A stretch of 64,000 bases of DNA, from the NCBI RefSeq assembly GCF_900129615.1, contig NZ_FQWI01000004.1, positions 310,001 to 374,000 of the forward strand, written 5' to 3'. The notes under the pieces were generated by a model. The model had not been told where the DNA came from and ran no database searches. It was given only the letters and a program-made list of their open reading frames with translations. Below are positions 53,408 through 63,553 of this stretch, piece after piece. This DNA comes from Pectobacterium carotovorum (GTDB lineage: Bacteria; Pseudomonadota; Gammaproteobacteria; Enterobacterales; Enterobacteriaceae). Positions within the stretch are counted from its first letter, which is position 1, and every line of letters starts with the position of its first letter. A program made the translations under genes and the position numbers.

Positions 53408-55075
53408 GTGGCTCAATATGTTTATACCATGCATCGCGTCGGTAAGGTCGTACCGCCGAAGCGTCACATTCTGAAAAACATCTCCCTCAGTTTTTTCCCC
53501 GGTGCCAAGATCGGCGTGCTGGGTCTGAACGGAGCCGGTAAATCAACGCTGTTGCGTATTATGGCTGGCATTGATACGGACATCGAGGGCGAAGCTCGCC
53601 CACAACCTGGAATCAAAATCGGCTATTTGCCGCAGGAACCGCAGCTAAACACGGAGCACACCGTACGTGAATCCGTAGAAGAAGCGGTATCTGAAGTCGT
53701 CACCGCGCTGAAACGTCTTGATGAAGTCTATGCGCTGTATGCCGACCCAGATGCAGATTTCGATAAATTGGCCGCCGAACAAGGCCGGTTGGAAGAAGTC
53801 ATTCAGGCACACGACGGTCATAATCTGGACAACCAGCTAGAGCGTGCCGCTGATGCGCTGCGCTTGCCGGAATGGGATGCAAAAATCGCTACCCTGTCTG
53901 GTGGTGAACGTCGCCGCGTGGCGCTGTGCCGTCTGCTGCTGGAAAAGCCGGACATGCTGCTGCTCGACGAACCGACCAACCACCTGGATGCCGAATCTGT
54001 CGCCTGGCTGGAGCGCTTCCTGCACGATTTCGAAGGCACCGTAGTGGCGATTACCCACGACCGTTACTTCCTCGATAACGTCGCAGGCTGGATTCTGGAG
54101 CTGGACCGCGGTGAAGGTATTCCGTGGGAAGGCAACTACTCTTCCTGGCTGGAGCAGAAAGATCAGCGTCTGGCACAGGAAGCCTCTCAGGAAGCGGCAC
54201 GCCGTAAATCCATTGAGAAAGAGCTGGAGTGGGTGCGTCAAGGCGCTAAAGGCCGTCAGTCCAAAGGTAAGGCACGTCTGGCACGCTTTGAAGAGCTGAA
54301 CAACACGGAATACCAGAAACGTAACGAAACTAACGAACTGTTTATTCCGCCTGGTGCTCGTCTCGGCGATAAAGTGGTGGAAGTCACCAACCTCAGTAAG
54401 TCTTACGGCGAACGTCAGCTCATCGACGGTCTGTCTTTCTCCGTACCGAAAGGCGCGATTGTCGGCATTATCGGCCCGAACGGTGCCGGTAAATCGACCC
54501 TGTTCCGCATGATGTCCGGTCAGGAACAGCCGGATGGCGGCTCGATTGAGCTGGGCGAAACGGTAAAACTGGCGTCAGTTGACCAGTTCCGTGACGCAAT
54601 GGACAACAGCAAAACCGTCTGGGAAGAAGTGTCTGGCGGGCAGGACATCATGCGTATCGGCAACACCGAAATGCCAAGCCGCGCTTACGTTGGCCGTTTC
54701 AACTTCAAAGGGGTTGATCAGGGCAAACGCGTTGGCGAGCTGTCCGGTGGTGAACGCGGCCGTCTGCATCTGGCGAAGCTGCTGCAGGTAGGCGGCAACG
54801 TGCTGCTGCTCGATGAACCTACCAACGACCTGGATATCGAAACCCTGCGCGCGCTGGAAAACGCCCTGTTGGAATTCCCTGGCTGTGCCATGGTAATCTC
54901 GCATGACCGTTGGTTCCTCGACCGTATCGCAACGCACATTCTGGATTATCAGGATGAAGGTAAAGTGGAATTCTTTGAAGGTAACTTTACCGAGTACGAA
55001 GAGTACAAGAAGCGTACGCTGGGTGCCGATGCGCTGGAACCACACCGCATCAAATACAAGAAGATCGCTAAATAA
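53408..55075 (+). CDS. ettA: Energy-dependent translational throttle ATPase EttA
   Basis: 555 aa from a GTG at 53408, the E. coli length. EttA is an ABC-F ATPase that binds the ribosomal E site and gates the first elongation cycle according to the ADP/ATP ratio. It has two ABC domains: Walker A GLNGAGKST (near residue 39) and GPNGAGKST (near 357), signatures LSGGERRRVAL and LSGGERGRLHL, and DEPTNHLD/DEPTNDLD Walker B. The P-site tRNA interaction linker lies at about 242-322. No membrane segments, so it is not a transporter. Confidence 0.97.
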   Translation: MAQYVYTMHRVGKVVPPKRHILKNISLSFFPGAKIGVLGLNGAGKSTLLRIMAGIDTDIEGEARPQPGIKIGYLPQEPQLNTEHTVRESVEEAVSEVVTALKRLDEVYALYADPDADFDKLAAEQGRLEEVIQAHDGHNLDNQLERAADALRLPEWDAKIATLSGGERRRVALCRLLLEKPDMLLLDEPTNHLDAESVAWLERFLHDFEGTVVAITHDRYFLDNVAGWILELDRGEGIPWEGNYSSWLEQKDQRLAQEASQEAARRKSIEKELEWVRQGAKGRQSKGKARLARFEELNNTEYQKRNETNELFIPPGARLGDKVVEVTNLSKSYGERQLIDGLSFSVPKGAIVGIIGPNGAGKSTLFRMMSGQEQPDGGSIELGETVKLASVDQFRDAMDNSKTVWEEVSGGQDIMRIGNTEMPSRAYVGRFNFKGVDQGKRVGELSGGERGRLHLAKLLQVGGNVLLLDEPTNDLDIETLRALENALLEFPGCAMVISHDRWFLDRIATHILDYQDEGKVEFFEGNFTEYEEYKKRTLGADALEPHRIKYKKIAK

Positions 55076-55097
55076 GCCGTCATCGAACGTGATAAAC

Positions 55098-55126
55098 AAA
55101 TGGCCCGCATTGCGGGCCATTTTTCT
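55098..55126. terminator. Intrinsic terminator after ettA
   Basis: Eleven-bp stem aaatggcccgc/gcgggccattt with an ATT loop and T-tract, between ettA and the convergent chemoreceptor gene. Confidence 0.88.
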
Positions 55127-55151
55127 TTCCAATACTGCTTCACTTACCTAA

Positions 55152-56882
55152 TCAGAACGTTTCCCAATTTTGACTATCGCTGCCTTTGCTACTGGCTCCG
55201 GCGAGAGCCATCGCTGGCGCTAAGCGCGGTTGCGGTGCAGCCTTCGGTAAGGACGATTTCAGTCTCTGAGCCACGCCAGCCAACTTGAATACCGAGACAG
55301 CCTGCGTCAGACGTGCAGCCTGTTCTTCAAGTGAAACGGCTGCCGCCGAGGCTTCCTGCACCAACGCCGCATTCTGCTGCGTCGCACTATCCATTTCAGA
55401 CACGGCCTGACTCACCTGCCCGATGCCACGGCTCTGTTCGTCAGAAGCGGAAGCTATTTCACCCATGATGTCGGTCACACTGACAACCGCGCGGACAATC
55501 TCACCCATGGTTGTGCCCGCCTGAGACACGAGCCCAGATCCGGTATCCACCAGCCTGCTCGATTCGCCAATCAGACCTTCAATCTCTTTCGCTGCCTGTG
55601 CGCTACGCTGGGCCAGACTACGGACTTCGCCCGCTACCACGGCAAAACCACGCCCTTGCTCACCCGCTCGCGCAGCTTCTACCGCCGCGTTCAGCGCCAG
55701 AATGTTGGTCTGGAAAGCGATGCTATTAATGACGGAAGTGATTTCGGAAATACGGCGTGAACTGGTAGAAATATCCTGCATGGTATCCACCACGTTCTTC
55801 ACGATCTGCCCGCCCTTCTCCGCTTTTTCAGAGGCATTTTTTGCCAACTGGCTGGCGTGATGGGCATTGTCAGAGTTCTGTTTCACCGTTGCGGTCAGCT
55901 GTTCCATGCTCGCGGCGGTTTCCTCCAGCGCGGCCGCCTGCTGCTCGGTGCGTGAAGAGAGATCGACGTTACCCGCCGTAATTTCTGACGACCCTTGATA
56001 GATCGAATCCGCGCCTTCGCGCACGATCGTCACCGTATCCGTCAGTTCCGCCTGCATGTTCTGGATATTCGTCCCCAGAATGCCGATCTCATTACGTCCC
56101 ATCGCCATCGGCGGCTGCGTCAAATCACCCGCCGCGATCTTCTGGATACGATCAACCAGTCTGTTGATTGGCGCGAGGATCACATTACGTACAATGATGT
56201 ACGCCATAATCGCCATGATAATAGACAGGGCAAATGAGCCCGCCATCATCCAATACCCCAGTTTGGCATTATCCGCTGCACGATGATTGATATCCTGCGC
56301 AGCCTGCGTGAGTTCATTCACTTTCTTGCGTACAGGAACGCTAAACGCTTCATCTAGCTGGCGAGCCAGTGACCCTTCTAACGAAATAAGATCTTCAAAT
56401 TCCCCGTCACTGGTTGCTTTCTGCATCGCCAGAATTGCTTTATCGCGGTAGTTGGCGTACTCCTTAAGAATTTCATCATCCAACGCGCGTTCACTTTCCA
56501 GTTTATCGGGACGCGCGAGATAATCATCCAGACGCTTCTGTGAGGCTCTGACGCGACCTGCGGCCTGATCTAACGCAGATTTATATACCTCGTGATCGCT
56601 AATCCGGTTTGCCGCCCCCGCCTGAATAAGCAGCAATCTGGCAACGCGCAGCTGATCGAGGCTACTGCTGAGGCCAGCCCGGATATCAGACAATTCATTA
56701 GCCTTATCCAGTGAATCATTACTCTGCTTTAAGAAATAGCTCGCTGTGCTAATAGAAAGCGCAAATAAAATCAGGATAATTGAAAAAAGAGTAATAAATA
56801 ACGAAACGAGACGTATATTGTTGATGTAACCCAACTTCTCTTTTTGAACAGACATCGGTTGCATTCTCATTTTCACCATCAC
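55152..56882 (-). CDS. Methyl-accepting chemotaxis protein (Tsr/Tar type)
   Basis: 576 aa; the exact start is uncertain, since ATGs at 56882, 56867 and 56855 are all in frame. First membrane helix about 24-48, a periplasmic four-helix ligand domain to about 205, second helix about 207-230, HAMP domain, then the coiled-coil signalling domain with the highly conserved hairpin tip ([20 protein letters not shown]). The C-terminus is NWETF, the pentapeptide that tethers CheR and CheB, so it is a high-abundance type receptor able to adapt on its own. The ligand is unknown. A sigma-28-type promoter lies upstream. Confidence 0.93.
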   Translation of the reverse strand: MMVKMRMQPMSVQKEKLGYINNIRLVSLFITLFSIILILFALSISTASYFLKQSNDSLDKANELSDIRAGLSSSLDQLRVARLLLIQAGAANRISDHEVYKSALDQAAGRVRASQKRLDDYLARPDKLESERALDDEILKEYANYRDKAILAMQKATSDGEFEDLISLEGSLARQLDEAFSVPVRKKVNELTQAAQDINHRAADNAKLGYWMMAGSFALSIIMAIMAYIIVRNVILAPINRLVDRIQKIAAGDLTQPPMAMGRNEIGILGTNIQNMQAELTDTVTIVREGADSIYQGSSEITAGNVDLSSRTEQQAAALEETAASMEQLTATVKQNSDNAHHASQLAKNASEKAEKGGQIVKNVVDTMQDISTSSRRISEITSVINSIAFQTNILALNAAVEAARAGEQGRGFAVVAGEVRSLAQRSAQAAKEIEGLIGESSRLVDTGSGLVSQAGTTMGEIVRAVVSVTDIMGEIASASDEQSRGIGQVSQAVSEMDSATQQNAALVQEASAAAVSLEEQAARLTQAVSVFKLAGVAQRLKSSLPKAAPQPRLAPAMALAGASSKGSDSQNWETF

Positions 56883-56995
56883 TGGTCTACATTATCTCTG
56901 CCATTACTGGCGTGGCAGAGCCCAGATATCACCGTGACAATCATGCCACGCAGAACAAACCTTTTATAAAAAAAAGCCAAAAGGAACCAAGGTTG

Positions 56996-57022
56996 TTATC
57001 GGCATTTTCAGCCTAAAGCGTA
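56996..57022 (-). promoter_or_regulatory. Sigma-28 (FliA) promoter of the chemoreceptor gene
   Basis: On the minus strand: TACGCTTT (57022-57015), 11 bp, then GCCGATAA (57003-56996). The -10 is a perfect match to the sigma-28 consensus and the -35 matches TAAAGTTT at five of eight positions, with exact spacing. It gives a leader of about 110 bases before the gene. No other pattern was seen in 56883-57108. Confidence 0.75.
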
Positions 57023-57108
57023 CCTAAAATAAGTTGATAGAAATCACGTTTCAATAAAAATCAAAAAATGCATAAAAAAATGAAACAAAAACATTATAGG
57101 TACGACCA

Positions 57109-58020
57109 TCACAGCTGTTTTTTCAAAAACGTTGAGTAATCATCCAGCGCCCGATGTTGTAAAACAAAGTCGATAAAACATGCCAGTGCGGGCGAATTCA
57201 GTTTGCGGCTAGGGTAGACCAGATAAAGCTCGTTGGCTTCCGCCTGCCAATCCGGCAAGACCCTGACCAGCTTGCCAGAAACCGCCTCATCCCGACAGAG
57301 AAAATCCGGCAGTAGCGTAATCCCCGCCCCCGCAATCGCGCACTCGCGGGCGTAAAGCAGGTTATCCGTAATATGCGAATCGGGCAGTAACCAGCGATAG
57401 AGCTCCGAACCGCGATGAAGGAGCCACTCCGTCCAGGCATGATGCGCAATACAACGGTGTTGCTGAAGCTGCTGTGGGTGGAGTAATGCCGCGTGCCGCG
57501 CCAGGTAGTCAGGCGATGCCAGCAAATATCGCGGAGTCTGCCCAAGCGAACGCCCGATAAGTGAAGAGTCATGAGGCTTACCGGTACGAAAAGCGACATC
57601 AAAGCCCTCCTGCACCAGATCGATCACGTCATCTGAAATCAGCACATCCAGCGATACCGCCGGAAAGCGCTGCTGAAACTCGGCGGTAAGGCGCGCCAGC
57701 AGTGTAGAACCTAACCCTGCCGGGCTAGTGATGCGCAGCCGCCCGCTGGGGTTATCACGCAAGCGCTGTACGGCAAGATCGGCACGCTCGCTGGCTTGCA
57801 GCATCTCCTGACAGTGAATCAGGTAGCGCTCGCCTGCAAACGTCAGATTGAGCTGGCGCGTCGTTCGGTTCAGCAACCGCAGGCCGATCTGCTGTTCAAG
57901 CTGGCTAATACGCAGGCTCAGGCTGGATTTTGCCAGACCGGCTTTACGCGCCGCCTGTGTAAAACTGCCACACTCGGCTACCAGCGCAAACAGCGCCATA
58001 TCCTGCAACTGTTTAAACAT
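57109..58020 (-). CDS. LysR-family transcriptional regulator
   Basis: 303 aa. The helix-turn-helix region (about 5-60) reads FTQAARKAGLAKSSLSLRISQLE, typical of the CrgA/DsdC-like branch that often controls neighbouring oxidoreductases. The effector domain follows, with GRLRITSPAGLGSTLLARL near residue 93. It is divergent from the oxidoreductase gene starting at 58140 and likely controls it. The ligand is unknown. Confidence 0.87.
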   Translation of the reverse strand: MFKQLQDMALFALVAECGSFTQAARKAGLAKSSLSLRISQLEQQIGLRLLNRTTRQLNLTFAGERYLIHCQEMLQASERADLAVQRLRDNPSGRLRITSPAGLGSTLLARLTAEFQQRFPAVSLDVLISDDVIDLVQEGFDVAFRTGKPHDSSLIGRSLGQTPRYLLASPDYLARHAALLHPQQLQQHRCIAHHAWTEWLLHRGSELYRWLLPDSHITDNLLYARECAIAGAGITLLPDFLCRDEAVSGKLVRVLPDWQAEANELYLVYPSRKLNSPALACFIDFVLQHRALDDYSTFLKKQL

Positions 58021-58023
58021 GAT

Positions 58024-58042
58024 TGTTCACCTCAGACGAACA
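58024..58042. promoter_or_regulatory. Candidate LysR operator
   Basis: Inverted repeat tgttc-N9-gaaca a few bases upstream of the LysR ATG, in the divergent gap shared with the oxidoreductase gene. Its position would let the regulator repress itself. Symmetry alone supports it. Confidence 0.3.
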
Positions 58043-58139
58043 CTGCATTATTTATTGTCCATCTTATCAGTCCTATCTCCGTGTTCTACACTTTGCTCTA
58101 TTAACAAGACCGTATTCTGAAAATAATGAGGAACAGACC

Positions 58140-59141
58140 ATGACCGCTCATGCGATAGCCGTTGATCCACAACAGCCAGAAAATTTCATTGCCATCACAC
58201 AGGACATCCCCGAACCCGGTGAATACGATCTGTTGATCGGCGTAAAAGCCATTTCCGTCAATCCGGTGGATACCAAAGTTCATGCCGGATTGCGTCAAAA
58301 TGGATTACAGCAGCCTCGAATTCTCGGCTGGGATGCCAGCGGCGTCGTGCTGAAAACCGGCAGCGCCGTGGACCACCTTCAGGTAGGCGATGAAGTCTGG
58401 TATGCCGGCGACATCACCCGTCCAGGCAGCAACACTACCCATCAGTTGATTGATTCACGCATCGTAGCGCGCAAACCCGTGTCGCTGGACTGGGCCGCGG
58501 CCGCCGCACTGCCGCTCACGGCGCTGACTGCATGGGAAGGCTTATTCGAGCATCTGAAAATACAGCAGGCCGACAGTGAGAAAACGCTGTTGATTATCGG
58601 CGGCGCAGGTGGTGTAGGCTCTCTTGCGATTTCTCTGGCGGCATTGCGCAGTTCGGTGAATATCATCGCTACCGCGTCACAGCCGGACTCGGCAGAGTGG
58701 TGCCGCCAGCGCGGTGCCCATAAGGTCGTTGATTACCGCAATCTGGTCGAATCTCTGGAAAAAGAAGGGATCAAACAGGTCGACTATATTTTCTGTCTGA
58801 ACGACACGGACGGCCACTGGGATGCCATCAGTAAACTGATCGCGCCGATGGGGCACATCTGCACCATCGTGGAAAACAAAAACCCACTCGACCAAACGGC
58901 GCTGAAACTCAAAAGCGCAGCGCTGCATTGGGAATTAATGTTTACCCGCAGCATGTTCACCACACCGGATATCGCGGAACAAGGGAATATTTTGCATGAA
59001 GTCGCACAGCTGGTTGATGCAGGAAAACTTCAGGGAACCGCCAGCGAAACGCTGCAAGGGTTAACGGTAGACACGCTGAAGCAGGCTCACGGTAAAGTGT
59101 TGGAAGGGCATATGCGCGGCAAGATCGTTATCGCGCTGTAA
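58140..59141 (+). CDS. Zeta-crystallin-type quinone oxidoreductase (zinc-binding alcohol dehydrogenase family)
   Basis: 333 aa from the ATG at 58140, with GAGGAAC upstream; the frame runs back to 58023 without family sequence. It is a medium-chain dehydrogenase/reductase with the NADPH-binding motif LIIGGAGGVGSLAISLA (near residue 150). The residues that bind structural and catalytic zinc in alcohol dehydrogenases are absent, as in the QOR group. It probably reduces quinones or alpha,beta-unsaturated carbonyls with NADPH. Likely controlled by the divergent LysR protein. Confidence 0.88.
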   Translation: MTAHAIAVDPQQPENFIAITQDIPEPGEYDLLIGVKAISVNPVDTKVHAGLRQNGLQQPRILGWDASGVVLKTGSAVDHLQVGDEVWYAGDITRPGSNTTHQLIDSRIVARKPVSLDWAAAAALPLTALTAWEGLFEHLKIQQADSEKTLLIIGGAGGVGSLAISLAALRSSVNIIATASQPDSAEWCRQRGAHKVVDYRNLVESLEKEGIKQVDYIFCLNDTDGHWDAISKLIAPMGHICTIVENKNPLDQTALKLKSAALHWELMFTRSMFTTPDIAEQGNILHEVAQLVDAGKLQGTASETLQGLTVDTLKQAHGKVLEGHMRGKIVIAL

Positions 59142-59146
59142 TAACG

Positions 59147-59176
59147 CAGCCAGCCCAATTTGGGGCTGGCTGTTTA
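59147..59176. terminator. Intrinsic terminator between the oxidoreductase gene and serA
   Basis: Ten-bp stem cagccagccc/gggctggctg, six-base loop and TTTATT. Usable by the plus-strand gene and possibly by serA from the other side. Confidence 0.75.
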
Positions 59177-59211
59177 TTCACTGATTAACGCTATTCACCG
59201 ATTAAAGTGAA

Positions 59212-60444
59212 TTAGAACAGCAGACGGGCACGAATGGTGCCAGGAATTGCCTTCATCAGTTGCAGTGCCGTTTGCGCACCGTCAGTTTCGACGTCAATGA
59301 CCACATAACCAATTTCAGGTGTCGTTTGCAGATACTGCGCTGCGATGTTAATGCCCTGCTCAGCAAAGATCTGGTTAATTTTGGTAATCATGCCAGGACG
59401 GTTTTCATGGATGTGCAGCAGGCGACTGGCGCGTACGCCATGAACGGGCAGTGATACTTCCGGGAAATTCACCGCAGACAGCGTAGAACCGTTATCTGAA
59501 TATTTCGCCAGCTTACCGGCGACTTCATCACCGATATTTTCCTGCGCTTCCTGCGTGGAACCACCGATATGTGGCGTCAGCAGCACGTTATCAAACTCAC
59601 ACAGCGGTGACAGGAACGGATCGCTGTTGGTTGCCGGTTCTTGTGGGAATACGTCAATCGCCGCACCGGACAGATGCTTGCTTCTCAACACTTCGCACAA
59701 AGCAGGAATATCAACCACCGTGCCGCGAGCGGCGTTAATCAGGATTGAGCCAGGCTTCATCAGCGCCAGCTCTTCCGCCCCCATCATATCCTGCGTGCTG
59801 TCATTTTCCGGCACGTGCAGGCTCACCACGTCGCTCATATTCAGCAGGTCGGACAGGTGGCGCACCTGCTGAGCATTACCCAGCGGCAATTTACTTTCAA
59901 TATCATAGAAGTAAACGTGCATACCCAGGCTTTCAGCCAGAATACCTAACTGCATACCGATATGACCGTAGCCGATGATCCCCAGCTTTTTACCGCGTGC
60001 TTCAAACGATCCCACAGCCAGCTTGTGCCAGATACCACGGTGCGCTTTCGCGTTGGCCGCCGGGATACCGCGCAGCATCAGCAGCATTTCACCGATCACC
60101 ATTTCTGCCACGGATCGGGTATTGGAAAAAGGTGCGTTAAATACCGGGATACCGCGTTTGGTCGCGGCCGACAGTTCAACCTGATTAGTCCCGATACAGA
60201 AACACCCTACCGCGATCAGTTTTTCCGCAGCAGCAAAAATCTCTTCTGTCAGATGGGTACGCGAGCGGATACCCACAAAATGCGCATCGCGGATGGAGGC
60301 TTTCAGCGCCTCTGGATCCAGTGCACCTTTATGGAACTCGATGTTGGTGTAACCCGCTGCACGCAGGTTATCCAGCGCGCTCTGATGCACGCCTTCCACT
60401 AACAGAAACTTAATCTTGTCTTTTTCCAATGATACCTTTGCCAT
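59212..60444 (-). CDS. serA: D-3-phosphoglycerate dehydrogenase
   Basis: 410 aa, the E. coli length. SerA oxidises 3-phosphoglycerate with NAD, the first step to serine, and is inhibited by serine. The NAD site GIIGYGHIGMQLGILAESLG is near residue 157, the catalytic Arg is in INAARGTVVDI, and the His is in LTPHIGGSTQEAQ. The C-terminal ACT domain (about 340-410) binds serine. It is adjacent to rpiA as in E. coli. Confidence 0.98.
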   Translation of the reverse strand: MAKVSLEKDKIKFLLVEGVHQSALDNLRAAGYTNIEFHKGALDPEALKASIRDAHFVGIRSRTHLTEEIFAAAEKLIAVGCFCIGTNQVELSAATKRGIPVFNAPFSNTRSVAEMVIGEMLLMLRGIPAANAKAHRGIWHKLAVGSFEARGKKLGIIGYGHIGMQLGILAESLGMHVYFYDIESKLPLGNAQQVRHLSDLLNMSDVVSLHVPENDSTQDMMGAEELALMKPGSILINAARGTVVDIPALCEVLRSKHLSGAAIDVFPQEPATNSDPFLSPLCEFDNVLLTPHIGGSTQEAQENIGDEVAGKLAKYSDNGSTLSAVNFPEVSLPVHGVRASRLLHIHENRPGMITKINQIFAEQGINIAAQYLQTTPEIGYVVIDVETDGAQTALQLMKAIPGTIRARLLF

Positions 60445-60738
60445 TTCCCGACCTTATTTTCAGACTTCAAATGTGACAGAGTGCTCAATAGCTTCTGCCA
60501 ACATAACAAAAATTACGCAGTCAGCAATACAAACGATTGCTTCGCCCAAATCGCGCCACAGAGGAGCGCGCCTGATTTATGGCAAAAAATATTGCCAAAG
60601 ATGTGCATCGCCATATCGGCGATAAACAAAATAAGAAAATGTGATATTAAGTACCAAAAATGAGCTATTAACTAAATAGATTTTTTTAGCTAAAAAATTT
60701 CTGACGTGGGTGTTCACCACGCCAGAACGATCATGAAC

Positions 60739-61398
60739 TCATCTAACGACGGTTTTTACACCCTCAGCCGTGCCGACTAACGCAACATCCGCACCACGGT
60801 TGGCAAACAGCCCAACGGTCACAACGCCCGGGATACCATTAATGTGGTTTTCTACCGCGACCGCATCCATGATATTCAGGTTGTGCACATCCAGAATGAC
60901 GTTGCCGTTATCCGTCACTACGCCCTGACGATAGACCGGCTGCCCGCCCAACTTCGCCAGTTCACGCGCCACGTAAGACCGCGCCATCGGGATGACTTCG
61001 ACCGGCAGCGGGAATTTGCCCAGCACATCAACCCGTTTGGATGCATCAACAATGCAGATGAACTGCCGCGACAGTGCTGAAATGATTTTTTCGCGGGTCA
61101 GCGCTGCTCCACCGCCCTTGATCATCTGCATGTGCCCGTTGATCTCATCCGCGCCATCCACGTAGACATCCAGCGAATCCACATCATTAGCGTCAAAAAC
61201 GGGGATGCCCAGACTTTTCAACTTTTCCGTTGAGGCATCTGAACTGGAAACCGCGCCTTTGATTTGATGTTTTATCGAACCCAGCGCATCAATAAAGTGT
61301 GCAGCCGTCGATCCGGTACCTACTCCCACAATAGTGTCTGGGCGGACGTAGTCGAGCGCTGCCCATCCCACTGCTTTTTTCAGTTCATCTTGCGTCAT
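60739..61398 (-). CDS. rpiA: Ribose-5-phosphate isomerase A
   Basis: 219 aa from the ATG at 61398, the E. coli length; the frame extends to 61455 without family sequence. RpiA interconverts ribose 5-phosphate and ribulose 5-phosphate. [16 protein letters not shown] near residue 25, [17 protein letters not shown] and [11 protein letters not shown] (catalytic Asp) are intact. It is divergent from argP, and 294 bp of AT-rich, ORF-free DNA separates it from serA. Confidence 0.98.
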   Translation of the reverse strand: MTQDELKKAVGWAALDYVRPDTIVGVGTGSTAAHFIDALGSIKHQIKGAVSSSDASTEKLKSLGIPVFDANDVDSLDVYVDGADEINGHMQMIKGGGAALTREKIISALSRQFICIVDASKRVDVLGKFPLPVEVIPMARSYVARELAKLGGQPVYRQGVVTDNGNVILDVHNLNIMDAVAVENHINGIPGVVTVGLFANRGADVALVGTAEGVKTVVR

Positions 61399-61624
61399 AA
61401 TCTGCTTCTGGCCTGTAGAATCGATATACGAAAACGTGTGCGTATTATAGAACATGCTTATTGGGGAAAGCGTGCAAATTCACCTCATCGCCGATGCATT
61501 ATTTCACACATACCGTGCTGAATCGTGATTGCACACAACAGCCAAAATAAGATTTCTGCATGGCAAATCAGCAAAATGTGGCATAGTGAAAAAAACAGAC
61601 TCATTCAGGGGATTTTGACTTTTC

Positions 61625-62518
61625 ATGAAACGCCCGGACTATCGAACGCTTCAGGCTCTGGATGCCGTCATCCGCGAGCGTGGTTTTGAACGCGCTGCCC
61701 AAAAATTGTGTATTACCCAATCTGCCGTTTCGCAGCGTATTAAACAGCTCGAAAACCTGTTCGGCCAACCGCTGTTGGTCAGAACCATCCCGCCCCGCCC
61801 AACGGAACAAGGGCAGAAACTGCTGGCTCTGCTGCATCAGGTCGAACTGCTGGAAGAAGAGTGGTTGGGTAATGAAACCAACAGCGACATTCCGCTGCTG
61901 CTGTCGCTGGCAGTGAACGCCGACAGTCTGGCGACCTGGCTGCTGCCTGCGTTACAACCGGTGCTGGTTGATTCCCCCATTCGCCTTAATTTGCAGGTAG
62001 AAGATGAAACGCGCACTCAGGAAAGGCTGCGCCGGGGTGAAGTGGTCGGTGCGGTGAGTATTCAGTCTCAGCCGCTGCCAAGCTGTCTGGTAGATAAACT
62101 GGGGGCACTGGACTATCTGTTTGTCGCGTCGCCGACTTTTGCCGCCCGCTATTTCCCGAATGGCGTAACGCGTTCGGCGCTGCTGCGTGCCCCCGCGGTC
62201 GCCTTCGACCATCTGGATGACATGCATCAGGCTTTCTTACAGCAGAACTTTGATTTGTCGCCCGGCAGCGTTCCTTGCCATATCGTGAATTCGTCGGAAG
62301 CCTTTGTACAACTGGCGCGACAAGGCACAACCTGCTGCATGATCCCGCATCTGCAAATCGAAAGAGAACTTGCCAATAACGAGTTAATCGACCTGACGCC
62401 AGGGCTGTTTCAGCGCCGGATGCTCTACTGGCACCGCTTCGCGCCGGAAAGCCGGATGATGAGGAAAGTGACGGACGCCCTGCTCTCGCACGGTCATCAG
62501 GTACTACGCCAGTCATAA
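61625..62518 (+). CDS. argP: LysR-family regulator ArgP (IciA)
   Basis: 297 aa. ArgP activates argO with arginine and is blocked by lysine; it also controls dapB, lysC, gdhA and others in E. coli. The start [28 protein letters not shown] and the helix [19 protein letters not shown] are the family hallmark. Two known targets, argO (63554 on) and dapB (20443), are in this window. It ends 24 bp before a terminator shared with yggE. Confidence 0.97.
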   Translation: MKRPDYRTLQALDAVIRERGFERAAQKLCITQSAVSQRIKQLENLFGQPLLVRTIPPRPTEQGQKLLALLHQVELLEEEWLGNETNSDIPLLLSLAVNADSLATWLLPALQPVLVDSPIRLNLQVEDETRTQERLRRGEVVGAVSIQSQPLPSCLVDKLGALDYLFVASPTFAARYFPNGVTRSALLRAPAVAFDHLDDMHQAFLQQNFDLSPGSVPCHIVNSSEAFVQLARQGTTCCMIPHLQIERELANNELIDLTPGLFQRRMLYWHRFAPESRMMRKVTDALLSHGHQVLRQS

Positions 62519-62541
62519 CGTACTGAGAGAGTGCAAAAAAT

Positions 62542-62567
62542 AACAGGCCTGTCTGAGCAGGCCTGTT
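62542..62567. terminator. Bidirectional intrinsic terminator (argP / yggE)
   Basis: Ten-bp stem aacaggcctg/caggcctgtt with a six-base loop; an A-run precedes it, so it works best for yggE on the minus strand. Confidence 0.8.
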
Positions 62568-62609
62568 GGTATCATCAATGGTTTACGCAACCCTGTTTTA
62601 TCGTGAGCG

Positions 62610-63350
62610 TTACTGCGTACGCAGCAGCTCAAACACGACATCCACCTGATCGTCAAAGTGAATGGTTTGCTGTTCATAGGTTTGCGCCGCTTCGCTTTGC
62701 ACCGCGGCATCTGCCGTTTTAAACATCCGAGCCATTGGCATCGGCTGATAGTTGGCAACGTGATAGCGAACGCTGTAGATCGGCCCCAGCTTGGCATTGA
62801 AGCCTTGCGCTAGCGCTTCCGCCTGATTCGTCGCCTGCTCGATGGCTTTCTTACGCGCTTCATCACGATAGGTTTCTGGGTTAGCAACGCCTAATTCTAC
62901 CGTGCGAATCTCATTCAGCCCGGATTTCAGCGCCCCATCCAGCAGTTCGTTCAGTTTGTCTAGCTGGCGCAGCGTCACTTCCACCTGACGCACCGCGCGA
63001 TAGCCTTTCAGCACCGAACCACCGGTTTTCAGATAGTCATATTCTGGCTGCGTACGTAAATTGGCGGCATTAATATCTTTTTTCTCAATGCCGTTTTTAC
63101 CCAGAAAATCAAAATATTGTGCAACGCGGGCATCAACCTGCTTTTTTGCTTCCGCCGCATCTTTCGATGACACGCTCACTTCAATCGCCAGACGTGCGAT
63201 ATCCGGTGTCGCATCTACGCTGGATGTCCCTGACGTCACGATATGCGGGCCATCCGGCAATTCCGCAGCCTGCGCAGCTATCGACACACCGCCAAATCCT
63301 ATCGCAGCGGCCAGCGCCAGTGCATTGAGCTTCATCATACCTCGCTTCAC
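62610..63350 (-). CDS. yggE: Oxidative-stress defence protein YggE (SIMPL domain)
   Basis: 246 aa with a signal peptide; cleavage is likely in AAQAA|ELPDG. ATGs at codons 1, 5 and 6 are possible starts, with E. coli favouring one of the later pair. YggE is a periplasmic SIMPL-domain protein reported to lower intracellular ROS in E. coli; the mechanism is unclear. SIMPL-type motifs: IVTSGTSSVDATPDIARL, YRAVRQVEVTLRQLDKL, YSVRYHVANYQPMPMARM. It lies between argP and argO, as in E. coli. Confidence 0.94.
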   Translation of the reverse strand: MKRGMMKLNALALAAAIGFGGVSIAAQAAELPDGPHIVTSGTSSVDATPDIARLAIEVSVSSKDAAEAKKQVDARVAQYFDFLGKNGIEKKDINAANLRTQPEYDYLKTGGSVLKGYRAVRQVEVTLRQLDKLNELLDGALKSGLNEIRTVELGVANPETYRDEARKKAIEQATNQAEALAQGFNAKLGPIYSVRYHVANYQPMPMARMFKTADAAVQSEAAQTYEQQTIHFDDQVDVVFELLRTQ

Positions 63351-63553
63351 ACTCTCTCCTTACTTATGTTTCGTCACGCATGCCGCTGGCAGATTGTCTG
63401 TGCCAATAGACTGTCTGCACCAACACGGACTCTTCCAGAATGAAAGAGATAGGACGGATTGCTTTACCGCCCAACATAACGCATTACCAACTCCATACAA
63501 TATAGGTGAATTTCTGAAACACAGCCTAAGGAGAGGTTATTTATTTCCAACCA

